This document shows, in pieces, positions 55,580 to 64,000 of a DNA stretch of 64,000 bases (positions are counted from its first letter, which is position 1; every line of letters starts with the position of its first letter). This stretch comes from Mesotoga sp. BH458_6_3_2_1. GTDB lineage: Bacteria; Thermotogota; Thermotogae; Petrotogales; Kosmotogaceae. Below the pieces are notes generated by a model, which was not told the DNA's origin, ran no database searches, and saw only the letters and a program-made list of their open reading frames with translations. Both the position numbers and the translations under genes were made by a program. The stretch lies in NCBI RefSeq assembly GCF_003664995.1, contig NZ_JFHL01000025.1:26976-90975 (forward strand). The letters are read 5' to 3'.

Positions 55580-58063
55580 ATGAAAATGAAACCGTTTGTG
55601 TTTCTCATGCTCTTACTTACCATTTTGTGCTCTGAGTCTCCATTGCTGGGTCAGGTTATGACTGTTACTCAGCAGAAACCTCTGGCTTTAGTTACAATAG
55701 TCGACAATTCAGGCTCCATGGACTGGGATAATCGAGACCCCGAAAACATAAGATTCAAGGGGATGGAGTTTTTAATTGGAAGACTACAGGATCAAGAAGC
55801 CTTTTCTTATGTAAGTTTCGATACAAACGCAGATATTGTCATACCCATAACGGAGGTTACCAACAGCAATAGAACTCGGCTTGTTCAGGATGCCTATAGG
55901 ATTCCTGGAGATCGTGACTGGACGAGCTACACCGATGGATTCATAAAGGGTCTGCAGGTTTCTTTGGAAGCAAAGGAAAGAGGATTCTTTCCCGTAGTTT
56001 TGTTTCTTACAGATGGAGAGCTGAATGTCTCGGCTATCGATGAAGAAGACCTCGATGAACTGGAGAAGCTTGTCAAAGACGTAATTCCTCAGTTCTTGAA
56101 GGAAGGAATTCCGATTTTCACGATTGGGCTGGGCGACTTCAAGAAGGAGATCTTGATAAACATCTCGGACGCTGCAAAGCTTTTCGAGAACTCAAATCAG
56201 TTCTACGAGGTCGTCGATGGAAGCGAGATCCCCTTTGTCATGAACGACATTCTTTCCGTTATTAGAGGCGAGGAGACGTATCAAAGCTACTCGATTTCAT
56301 CTGGGAAGTCAGAGACGACTTTCGAGATTAGCCCCAATACTCGAAAAATGTCCGTCGAACTCACCTCTCTCGATGAATACATAGACGTAAGCATTTACGA
56401 TCCAGAAGGAAATGTTCTGACAACAAAGCCTGAGGAATCCTTTGCCTTTCTGAAGTGGGTTGTTGAGAATCCCAAGTCAGGTACCTGGAGAGTAGTCATA
56501 GATTCAACAACAGCTTCCAAGATCGCCATTTCCCTTGAACAGGAGTATAGCGTTGAGCTGCTGGTTGACAGATACATCCCGATCGGCAATACATCGGAAG
56601 CCCTTGTCAAGCTTACAAAAACCGATCAGACCCTTATTGTTCCCGGGAAGAAATTGTCTGTTGACGGTAAGGAACTGGACGTAAAGACAATCAAAGGATT
56701 CTTGACCGTACAGGGAGCCGGGATAGATACCATTGTTGATTTGAAATGGGATGGCTCGAACCTCGTTGGAACCGTCCCGAAGGTTTCGAAGGCAGGAATT
56801 CTAAAGATATATGGAGAGGTTCTCATAGAATGCGGCGATAAAAAGGACAGTGTCACAGTTGAACTTGCTGTCCCGCAAAAGACTGCGCGTGTAATAAGCG
56901 CAGAAATCGTCAAACTTGAAGCAAGTCCTTCCAAGGGAGCAGTTCGTAACAGCGAAGTAATCGTAAGCGCTAAGGCTGAGAATGCTGTCCTAGATTCTGT
57001 AGAGGTTCAGATTTTCTTTCCCGATGGCCTGACTGAAGTGCATAAGTTCACAAGGGATTCTAACTCTCTCTTCAAAGTCGCATTTGTTCCGCCCATCGAA
57101 GGTAAATACATGGTTTACCCGGTGCCGACTGAGGATTTCGTTTTCTCAAGTGCTTCGCGTGAGATAGTTGTTCAGGAACCTTACATGACTCTCAAACGAA
57201 AGGAACTTGTTATTAGAGGTGCCTTCCCCAACCGAGATTACTGGGTCGAAACGCCTATGATAACGGAGTTCTATGAGCCAGACGACCCAAAAGTGGTCAT
57301 CACAGCCGATGAGAACGATGCTTTTCTTATTGAAACGCCGGGAAATGTAACTCTCATGCCGGAGAAAAGCGAGACTTCTCTGAAGTTCCTTGTTTCGCTA
57401 GAAGAACGCTTTTCGTCAGTTGACAAGATTCTCAGAAAGAGAAGAGAGGGTCTCGTCACCATAAGTGATGTTTCTGGCACTTTGAAACCTTCAGAAGAAT
57501 CAATAGCGATTAGGGTCATAGCACCGCTTCCAGCTGTGGAAGCTGCCATTGCTTCGGCCATAGTGGCACTCATATTCCTGATTCCGGCTCTCGCCAGAAA
57601 AAAGCGGCAGATCCCGGCAGGCCGCATACTAAAGCTTGATGAACTAAATGAAACAACATTTGGTAGAGCCTCCGACGTGCGCTATAGATTCGAACAGAGC
57701 AATTTTCCGCTCCATGGTTTCACGATTTTTCATGCAAAACCTGAAGAAGAGAATGATCCATTCTCGACCGGAGAGGAATGGGTGACAAAGTCTGACGATG
57801 CTGCAGGAACAATATTCGTCGATGAATACCCGTTGGCTATTGGGGAATCGGCTAGGCTCAATGACGGTTCTCGCATTTCCGTGAGGAAAGGACGAAAGAA
57901 TCTCTTCGCCTTTTCCTTTGAAACGAGAGAGGATCAAGCTGTCCTTCACGTGAGAAGCACGAAGTATAGATTGAACAAAGCAGCTGTAGCTTCTACCTTG
58001 TTCTCCATAATATGTATCTTGACGATTCTTTGGTGGACAATAATCCAAAAATTCGGAATATAG
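55580..58063 (+). CDS. Membrane vWA protein with FHA-like tail
   Basis: About 827 residues. The frame opens at 55532; ATG 55580, with TTGGAG upstream, starts exactly at a signal peptide (MKMKPFVFLMLLLTILCS). vWA domain about 35-240 with a complete MIDAS (DNSGS, then T in TSYTDG, then TDGEL). Beta-rich domains follow to about 640. A membrane helix lies near 654-675. An FHA-like domain follows (TFGRASDVRY... GTIFVDEYPLAIGESARLNDGSRISV), with a final helix near 800-822. The FHA-like part would be cytoplasmic between the two helices. The stop lies 14 bases before the tubulin-like gene, so the two are probably co-transcribed. Confidence 0.8.
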   Translation: MKMKPFVFLMLLLTILCSESPLLGQVMTVTQQKPLALVTIVDNSGSMDWDNRDPENIRFKGMEFLIGRLQDQEAFSYVSFDTNADIVIPITEVTNSNRTRLVQDAYRIPGDRDWTSYTDGFIKGLQVSLEAKERGFFPVVLFLTDGELNVSAIDEEDLDELEKLVKDVIPQFLKEGIPIFTIGLGDFKKEILINISDAAKLFENSNQFYEVVDGSEIPFVMNDILSVIRGEETYQSYSISSGKSETTFEISPNTRKMSVELTSLDEYIDVSIYDPEGNVLTTKPEESFAFLKWVVENPKSGTWRVVIDSTTASKIAISLEQEYSVELLVDRYIPIGNTSEALVKLTKTDQTLIVPGKKLSVDGKELDVKTIKGFLTVQGAGIDTIVDLKWDGSNLVGTVPKVSKAGILKIYGEVLIECGDKKDSVTVELAVPQKTARVISAEIVKLEASPSKGAVRNSEVIVSAKAENAVLDSVEVQIFFPDGLTEVHKFTRDSNSLFKVAFVPPIEGKYMVYPVPTEDFVFSSASREIVVQEPYMTLKRKELVIRGAFPNRDYWVETPMITEFYEPDDPKVVITADENDAFLIETPGNVTLMPEKSETSLKFLVSLEERFSSVDKILRKRREGLVTISDVSGTLKPSEESIAIRVIAPLPAVEAAIASAIVALIFLIPALARKKRQIPAGRILKLDELNETTFGRASDVRYRFEQSNFPLHGFTIFHAKPEEENDPFSTGEEWVTKSDDAAGTIFVDEYPLAIGESARLNDGSRISVRKGRKNLFAFSFETREDQAVLHVRSTKYRLNKAAVASTLFSIICILTILWWTIIQKFGI

Positions 58064-58077
58064 AGGGAGGGATTTCC

Positions 58078-60876
58078 GTGGCAAAGCACAAGACACCCAC
58101 CATTGTCTTCGGACTTGGTGGTTTCGGAGTTCAAGTAATCGAGAAGATACTCAAGTTCGAAGAAGAAAGAGGTCGAAGCGACAACATTAGAATTCAGGCA
58201 TTCGACACCGAAGCAAATTCAAAGTCCCCTGCGGTAAGGAACATCGAAGTCATGAGATTTCCACCGAGCATGAAAGTCTTTCTAAGAGAAAGATTCATAC
58301 CGAATAACAATTGGTTTCCTTCATTGGACGGGGAGTACAAACGTTTCTTCGACGATGTGCTTGGAAAAGACCAGGATTCCATAAGGGCAGCTCAACAGAC
58401 AAGAGTTTTCGGCAGATTTGCATTTCATTACAACTTCAACTCAATATACCAAAAAGTATTCCATGCCTTTCAAGGATTCGAGGGAACGAAAGACAGAATC
58501 GACGTATTCGTTGCCGTCGGCTTGGCAGGAGGAACTGGAAGCGGCATGTTCCTTGATTTCTTGGCGCTAGTTAGGCACATTGCGGCAAACTTGCAGCTTG
58601 CGGCCATGGAAATGCATTTGATAATGACCCTGGGGGATATTATCTACGCCCAAGTAGGCGATGCAGCTCTGAAAAGAGTGTTAGACGCGAACTCTTATGC
58701 CGCCTTGAAGGAACTGAATTATTTCGTCCAAGACACTAGGCAGTTCAGATTTGAAGTGAAAGATGCAAAACAGACTATTCCCCTTTCAAAGGCCGAATCC
58801 TCACCGGCAGACTATGCACACCTGCTAACATACAGCAACCATAAAGGCTTTGCATATTCCAGCAGAGAAGAACAAGCGGCAATGACGGCAAAGTTTGTCG
58901 TTTCACTTACAAATGACAACATCATGCCCAGTTTGAGAAACATCCGAAATCTGGAAATAGATGAGAAGACCGGTTTCAAGCAGTTCATTCTGTCTTTTGG
59001 TCTCGGATCGCTCGTGATAGATGTAAATGAAGCGCCGCTTTTCGCTGCCCAGCGGATTTTCCAGTCACTTCTTAAGGAGAAACTGCAAAATCCAGAAGGG
59101 GAAAAGACACGTGGGGAGTTGTTCGAGAAACTACAAAGAGTTTTATCCGGTGTCAGTTCGAAACTCATAGGCGGGGTGGAAAAACCCATTCTGAAAAACC
59201 TTTCGCCATTAGTTAGTCAAAAGTGGATACTCGGTCTTAGTATCGATCGCGTAGATGACAATACGCTCGAGTCTCTTCTCCGCAGAATGCTTACCGACAA
59301 CGATTCATCTCCTGCAATCAGGGACTACAGAAACGTCATAGAGAAATACCTGGATAGGTTTGCAAGAGGGGATATTGGTATAGTTCCTCTTGCTTCTGAA
59401 GTCAAAGCTCAAATATCTGAGGCAAAAACAATTCTCACTGAATTCATGAGGAATTCTGTCAAATCTATCGGTGGGCTTACTCAAATGAAGGATTTCGTTG
59501 AGTTGACAAACGTGGTATACAATAACCTTGTTTCAAATCTAGATAGAGCTCTTACCGAGATCTCTACACAGAAGAAGGATTGGAATACGAGAGTTGACGG
59601 TTATGACGCTCAACTGAAAGAATTAGTAAACGATTCGATCGATGATTTGGCTTTTATGGTCAGCAAGAAGGGAAAACAAGACCGTCTCAATTCCGTGGAC
59701 CAGCTTCTCTTCGCTCTGGCAAAATGGACCGATTTTTCGTTGAGAGAATCTCTGATTAGGAAGTCAATAGAATGGCTTCATGAGCAGTTTGATAACGTAA
59801 GAATTTCGGGGGATCTTATCGGATCGGTCAATGAGCTTCTCTCAAAGAAGGAACTGGAAATCGTAAATATTGCAAGTGATGAAGTAACGCAAATAACCTG
59901 TGAGGAACATGTCTTTTCTAAGAAGATGATCCTCGAGATGGTAGATAGGATAATGAGTAGAGGCGTCGAAATGATAAACGACATTATGGACGGTCAGAAA
60001 TATAGACTGGAGGAAATAATCAAGACCATTCCTGATGCAATAGAAAGGAATACTTGGATCAACTCCGAGATTGTTATTGAAGAACTCAGGAGGTTCTACG
60101 ACTCTATTCACGAAGTCATAAGAACACGTTCTACAGAGCTAAACAGCATCCTCGTTGAGGGATTCGACCAGAAAGAGGTAGAAAACATATTCAGTCTGAA
60201 AGAACTTGAAAAAATCTCCGAAGCTTTCTTCACTTACACAAATCTACCAACAAAAACTCTAACCCAGTTGATAAGCGATCTACCAGAGTCTGTGAAAGTG
60301 AAACTCAAGAAGACCGGAGCCTACAACAACATGGAAGAATGGATAGATACCGGAATAACGAAAAAGCCCAACCTCACAAGGATAAGTATGTATGTTGGAT
60401 TGTCGAGCGATCAGGTTTTGTTAAACAACATGAGAGAGAATTACGAAAGTGCTATTGAGGAAAGACCCCTTCACGTTTTCAATAATCTCGATGTGGAAAA
60501 GATGCGAGAGCTGAACGGCAAGTCCTCCTTGACCTTCGTCGATCAAGAAAAGCTTTACCGCACGGCGTTGGCCGCCGGAATCATAAGGAAGGAGAAAAGC
60601 TACCACTATTTGGCTGGCGAAAATGAACCTATTACCAAAATCGTTGATGGCAAGAAAGTCTGGGCAAAGAAATACATAGTACAGCTTCTGAACGAAGATG
60701 AGCGACTAAGAGACAGTGTTATTAACGGAATAAGAAGTCTGATAAAGGAAACTGAAATTGCTCGCCTTACCGAAATATTCTTCAAAAAATCCCGAAGTGG
60801 GCTGACAGAAGTTCGTGACGACATTGAGGTTGAACTCTTCAGAAAAGATCTCACTGATAGAGGAGTAAACATCTGA
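58078..60876 (+). CDS. Tubulin-like protein (Tubulin_2 type)
   Basis: About 932 residues. N-terminal tubulin/FtsZ-like nucleotide-binding domain: TIVFGLGGFGVQVIEK near 8-22 and GLAGGTGSGMFLD near 148-160 (the tubulin G-box GGTGSG). The C-terminal 550 residues are long and helical, without a known fold. The frame reaches back to 58012, but GTG 58078 follows GGGAGGG and is preferred. Proteins of this group are found beside vWA proteins in bacteria; a filament or GTP-switch role with the membrane vWA/FHA partner is inferred. Followed by a strong terminator. Confidence 0.75.
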   Translation: MAKHKTPTIVFGLGGFGVQVIEKILKFEEERGRSDNIRIQAFDTEANSKSPAVRNIEVMRFPPSMKVFLRERFIPNNNWFPSLDGEYKRFFDDVLGKDQDSIRAAQQTRVFGRFAFHYNFNSIYQKVFHAFQGFEGTKDRIDVFVAVGLAGGTGSGMFLDFLALVRHIAANLQLAAMEMHLIMTLGDIIYAQVGDAALKRVLDANSYAALKELNYFVQDTRQFRFEVKDAKQTIPLSKAESSPADYAHLLTYSNHKGFAYSSREEQAAMTAKFVVSLTNDNIMPSLRNIRNLEIDEKTGFKQFILSFGLGSLVIDVNEAPLFAAQRIFQSLLKEKLQNPEGEKTRGELFEKLQRVLSGVSSKLIGGVEKPILKNLSPLVSQKWILGLSIDRVDDNTLESLLRRMLTDNDSSPAIRDYRNVIEKYLDRFARGDIGIVPLASEVKAQISEAKTILTEFMRNSVKSIGGLTQMKDFVELTNVVYNNLVSNLDRALTEISTQKKDWNTRVDGYDAQLKELVNDSIDDLAFMVSKKGKQDRLNSVDQLLFALAKWTDFSLRESLIRKSIEWLHEQFDNVRISGDLIGSVNELLSKKELEIVNIASDEVTQITCEEHVFSKKMILEMVDRIMSRGVEMINDIMDGQKYRLEEIIKTIPDAIERNTWINSEIVIEELRRFYDSIHEVIRTRSTELNSILVEGFDQKEVENIFSLKELEKISEAFFTYTNLPTKTLTQLISDLPESVKVKLKKTGAYNNMEEWIDTGITKKPNLTRISMYVGLSSDQVLLNNMRENYESAIEERPLHVFNNLDVEKMRELNGKSSLTFVDQEKLYRTALAAGIIRKEKSYHYLAGENEPITKIVDGKKVWAKKYIVQLLNEDERLRDSVINGIRSLIKETEIARLTEIFFKKSRSGLTEVRDDIEVELFRKDLTDRGVNI

Positions 60877-60885
60877 GATCGAAGG

Positions 60886-60909
60886 GCGGCCAGAAGTATT
60901 TCTGGCCGC
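60886..60909 (+). terminator. Rho-independent terminator
   Basis: Perfect 10-base-pair stem GCGGCCAGAA / TTCTGGCCGC with a 4-base loop, followed by TCTCTTTG, 10 bases after the tubulin-like gene's stop. It ends the vWA/tubulin-like operon. Confidence 0.85.
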
Positions 60910-61046
60910 TCTCTTTGTGGAGATTCATATGTCTTTCTGGGATTCTCTGAAAAGGGTTTTCACAAGTCTTTCAATCACGCTTACGGACTGTCTGACTGCG
61001 TGGATCGCGTAAAATATCTCTTATCATATGCAAATAGGAGGTCAGG

Positions 61047-62297
61047 ATGGAAGTAGATTTCGGAAAGCTACAACTGACAGAAGAAAAAACTCTTGAGAGT
61101 TTCTTTGAAGAATCCATCAACTTGAAGCTAATAAACTCTCTTATAATCGCGAAAGAAAAGGAGAATTTTCGAGGGAATGAGCTTTCCTCTTATTTCAAAG
61201 GTTATCTTCTGCCCCTTTATAAAGACTTCGGCGGGGAATTGTTTGCCAGGTGTCACGGCATTCTAGATAGACTGGAAATAGACAGCTCGATGATCGAGTT
61301 CTACATCTCCAACACTCCGGAATTCAACTGCAGCTCAATAAACATACCCGACAAGGCTAAACCGGACATCATAGTGATCAACAGGGGACTACTCGAAAAG
61401 CTATCCCTTGACGAGATGGAGTTTGTCATCGGTCACGAAATAGGCCACATACTCTTTGGCCATTCTTACGTCACCAAAGCGATCCAGTATGTATATCCCG
61501 AATATGAAAAGCTCCCTCCATTCCTCATGAAGCTCTATGAAGTCTGGAGAAAGCTGGCCGAGATATCATGCGACAGGATCGGATTACTGGCCTGCAACGA
61601 TTACGAAGTCTCCGTGAGAGCTCTCTTCAAGCTCTCTTCGGGTCTTGAAGACAACTACTTTAACCTCACAACTGAGAATATGTTGAGCATTACCGATAAG
61701 GCCTTCGAAGAGATGAAAGAGAACCCCAGTTATCTAAATATCTCTCATCCGGCGAATCCCCTGCGAATAAAAGCGATAAAGGCTTTCTATAATTCCGAGA
61801 GCTGGAAGAGGATAAGCGAAGGAAAAGACGTAGACAAAGACGAATCACTGGAAAAGGAGATGGAGAACATAAAGAGCCATATACGAAGGGCTCCGCTAAA
61901 TGAGCTAGAAACGCTTGAGTTGCAGTTTATCTCTTCGGCAGGACTGATACTTATGTTAGCCGACAAGGAGGAAATAGAAGAGAAGGAACACACCTACCTA
62001 ATAAACATCCTTTCCGAATACATTCACTGGCCCCAGGAATATTTCTCTACACTCACAGAGGGCGCCGTAGTCAAGAAAATGCAGGAAGCCGTGAAGACGA
62101 TAAAGGAAAAGGCACCCTGGAAGACAAGACAACTGGCTGGAAAACTCCTCCCCATAATAATCAGAGATAACAAACTCTACGACAACGAGGTAAACATTTA
62201 TATCAAAATATGCGTAGAAGAACTGGGAATAAACATTTCAGAAGTCGTTGACAGCATTCTGGCAGGAATAAGGCAGATGTACAGTCCGCTTTCGTGA
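61047..62297 (+). CDS. M48-like metalloprotease with TerB-like tail
   Basis: 416 residues. Zinc site HEIGHILFGH near 130-139, with a third ligand in EISCDRIG near 172 (ExxxD as in M48 peptidases). No membrane helices, unlike HtpX. C-terminal about 290-405 is helical, with ADKEEIEEKE and a second RDNKLYDNEV element, resembling the tandem acidic turns of TerB-like domains. ATG 61047 behind AGGAGGT. Own transcription unit after the terminator. A stress- or defence-linked protease role is inferred from the TerB-like part, which I assign with moderate confidence. Confidence 0.7.
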   Translation: MEVDFGKLQLTEEKTLESFFEESINLKLINSLIIAKEKENFRGNELSSYFKGYLLPLYKDFGGELFARCHGILDRLEIDSSMIEFYISNTPEFNCSSINIPDKAKPDIIVINRGLLEKLSLDEMEFVIGHEIGHILFGHSYVTKAIQYVYPEYEKLPPFLMKLYEVWRKLAEISCDRIGLLACNDYEVSVRALFKLSSGLEDNYFNLTTENMLSITDKAFEEMKENPSYLNISHPANPLRIKAIKAFYNSESWKRISEGKDVDKDESLEKEMENIKSHIRRAPLNELETLELQFISSAGLILMLADKEEIEEKEHTYLINILSEYIHWPQEYFSTLTEGAVVKKMQEAVKTIKEKAPWKTRQLAGKLLPIIIRDNKLYDNEVNIYIKICVEELGINISEVVDSILAGIRQMYSPLS

Positions 62298-62338
62298 TCC
62301 TTATTGCACACTAGATTAGATTATACGGGAGGTAGAGT

Positions 62339-62776
62339 ATGAAAGAGAGTGCGAGGGAGATCAAGACATCGATCTTGAGCGAGTTGAAGGAAGAGGAAAG
62401 GAACAGGTATGAGCAGGTGTTCGATTCGAATGAATTCAGCCAGGCAGTCTTCGAGGAGAAATATCTCCCACTCCTAGTGTCGAGCATCGAGTTTCTACCC
62501 CGCCTCCGCTCTGCCCTTCTGGTATCCATCGCGATCGACTCTCTCCCTGAAAGTAGAGAGGAGCTGCTCGTCGCTTATCTTAGAACGTGGAGACCGGAAG
62601 AAGTGATCTCCTTCCATAAAGTCTTCTACAAAGACAGGAAACTCCTTCTTGAATACGGAGAGCTTGGAGAGTCCGCCCTTTTTGAAAGGTTTGCAGATAC
62701 TGAAGTCTTGAAGTTAATTATTAGTCATGCAGTGACGAAGACTTTTTTTGCCCTGAATATTGGAATGTCTTGCTAA
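62339..62776 (+). CDS. Hypothetical protein
   Basis: 145 residues from ATG 62339 behind GGGAGG, 41 bases after the protease gene and likely in its operon. Helical, highly charged in the first half (SELKEEERNRYEQVF). The last 15 residues (KTFFALNIGMSC) look out of character, and the frame may have been truncated by a recent change: downstream sequence to 63060 holds no gene. No recognised domain. Confidence 0.55.
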   Translation: MKESAREIKTSILSELKEEERNRYEQVFDSNEFSQAVFEEKYLPLLVSSIEFLPRLRSALLVSIAIDSLPESREELLVAYLRTWRPEEVISFHKVFYKDRKLLLEYGELGESALFERFADTEVLKLIISHAVTKTFFALNIGMSC

Positions 62777-63068
62777 TAATACAGCGGTTGCTAGTTGATG
62801 AAAGCAAAACAGCTGAGAGTGCATTGCTCCTGTATGGAATAATAGTCTCATTTCAAACGGTTGTGAGGAACGGTGTCTCACGGTTAGTGACGATTCTTAA
62901 GATCGTAGTTCGGAAGATTGTATGGATTGTGCGTTATCGCGGAGATTACTAGATGATCGGCATGAATTCCGCCCTTAACTAGAATGAGGGTTAAGTTGAA
63001 GAAGTAGGCATTTCGATTCTCTTTACCAGCAATATTCAACTCAGTGCGGAACCAAGGTGGTGATCTCA

Positions 63069-63917
63069 TTGGGTGAAGTCCAGTTGCTCGATGGTATTCT
63101 GTTCGCTATTCAGAACACCGCGAACCTGATTTTCGGGATTATTGGGCCTTGCATCGTTTTGATAATTCTCATCTACGTTTTTGCAAGGTTGTTGAACCAG
63201 GCCACTCAGACTGCCCTGGGAAGGGTTTATTGTGTATTGTACTTTCCCGGTTGTGTTATTCATGAACTCAGCCACGCCTTCTTTGCATTGATTTTCGGCC
63301 ATAAGATTACCAAGATTGTTCTCGTTCCTTCAGTATTTGATCCGCAGCCAAGAGTAGAACACCGTTTCAATCCCAGAAACATTATCCATATGATCGGGGC
63401 GTTTTTTATCAGCACGGGCCCCATAATAGTCTCGTCTGCGTTGATCTATTTACTGGTTAGGTTCTTGCTGGATGGAGATATCTTTGCTCCGATCTCCGAA
63501 ATGAATTTTTCCGTGAATCTAATAGAATCCGAAAGAGAGATTCTTCAGCTACTTACATCGCTTTTCGATGGCACCAAGAAGGTTATCGCCAATTTGATCA
63601 ACCCGGAGAATTTTCTTAACTGGAGATTTTACATAGTATTTTATGCTGGCGCAGTTCTAGGAACGGCAGCGGAACTCAGCTGGGAGGATATCAAATTCGG
63701 TTTCTTCGGCTTTCTCTTCCTTCTGCTGATCACGTTCGTGCTGAATCTTCTCCTTTTTCTTACTTACAATTTTGAAATGAAGGATGAGATTTTTGAATAT
63801 GCGGGAAGGTATAGTGCGTCCATTAGTTCGATTATGGTTTTCACAGTTGCAATCCAGTTCTTTCTATGGTCCATTTTCAAAGTATTCGCGGCAATCAGGA
63901 GCTTTTTCAGACGGTGA
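63069..63917 (+). CDS. M50-like membrane metalloprotease
   Basis: About 282 residues. A hydrophobic N-terminus precedes an HELSH motif near 64-68 (HExxH), and about four further membrane segments follow (near 115-140, 190-210, 215-240 and 255-280). This is the layout of intramembrane zinc proteases of the M50 type, although the second conserved motif (NPDG-like) is not clear, so it might be an inactive relative. The frame opens at GTG 63057, but TTG 63069 has AAGGTGG 8 bases upstream. Substrate unknown. Confidence 0.6.
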   Translation: MGEVQLLDGILFAIQNTANLIFGIIGPCIVLIILIYVFARLLNQATQTALGRVYCVLYFPGCVIHELSHAFFALIFGHKITKIVLVPSVFDPQPRVEHRFNPRNIIHMIGAFFISTGPIIVSSALIYLLVRFLLDGDIFAPISEMNFSVNLIESEREILQLLTSLFDGTKKVIANLINPENFLNWRFYIVFYAGAVLGTAAELSWEDIKFGFFGFLFLLLITFVLNLLLFLTYNFEMKDEIFEYAGRYSASISSIMVFTVAIQFFLWSIFKVFAAIRSFFRR

Positions 63918-63981
63918 AAAATAGATCGTTATAAATCTTGTTTTCTACCACGGCAATAACGATTAAAAAGGAGGACAACAA

Positions 63982-64000
63982 ATGCTAAAAAGAAAGGTCT
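63982..64000 (+). CDS. Start of a gene cut by the window edge
   Basis: ATG 63982 preceded by AGGAGG at 63969-63974; first codons read MLKRKV. Too short to identify. Confidence 0.55.

Noticed and set aside
62770..62952. 60-codon frame after the small hypothetical gene
   Set aside because: No ribosome site, unusual composition, no match to a known pattern.

Overview
The window looks like an accessory, defence-rich stretch of a bacterial chromosome. AT-leaning composition, strong AGGAGG-type ribosome sites often paired with GTG or TTG starts, AGA/AGG-rich arginine usage, and the mix of families (AddAB-like pair, 22-residue LRR lipoprotein, many FGE-sulfatase-like proteins) point to a Thermotogota organism, most likely Mesotoga or a relative. 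That assignment is inference; the window has no rRNA, tRNA or universal marker gene.

Layout. (1) 1-13777, all plus strand and tightly packed: C-terminal part of a UvrD-like helicase/Fe-S nuclease, a beta-class adenine methyltransferase (Mod-like), a type III Res-like helicase-nuclease, a Dam-like D12 methyltransferase, a HerA-like ATPase, a NurA-like nuclease, a DUF3696-type AAA ATPase and an unknown protein. It reads as one composite defence operon. (2) 14.1-20.6 kb: scattered hypothetical genes, a TPR protein and a 16-repeat LRR lipoprotein, with a decayed copy of the LRR gene's 3' end nearby. (3) 20.9-27.7 kb, minus strand: two HsdM-like proteins with HsdS-like C-termini whose catalytic motif is EPP(T/S) instead of NPP(F/Y). 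One is translationally coupled to an unnamed family that occurs once alone and once fused to an FGE-like domain. (4) 28.1-34.1 kb: AddB/AddA-like recombination nuclease pair, followed by a tandem FGE-like protein and a PD-(D/E)XK-like protein.

(5) 37.4-47.7 kb: repeat-littered ground with an HTH regulator next to two palindromes, a giant DUF4011-helicase-Vsr-like-DUF3320 protein, a 54-residue zinc-ribbon protein, a broken FGE-like gene and three families of dispersed repeats. (6) 47.7-54.3 kb, minus strand: a RecA-fold ATPase, a beta-propeller/FGE fusion, and two tandem TIR-FGE genes, one intact and one decayed. The C-terminal ends of the TIR-FGE pair differ from each other in the pattern expected of diversity-generating retroelement (DGR) variable repeats, although no reverse transcriptase or template is visible here. 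(7) 55.6-63.9 kb, plus strand: a membrane vWA protein with an FHA-like tail, coupled to a tubulin-like protein and closed by a strong terminator, then an M48-like protease with a TerB-like tail, a small unknown protein and an M50-like membrane protease.

Together this is a genomic island of several independent nucleic-acid-targeting or sensing systems, separated by remnants of duplicated genes and small repeats. The most promising undescribed candidates are the UvrD/Mod/Res/Dam/HerA/NurA/AAA operon, the EPP-motif HsdM module and the TIR-FGE pair with DGR-like ends.
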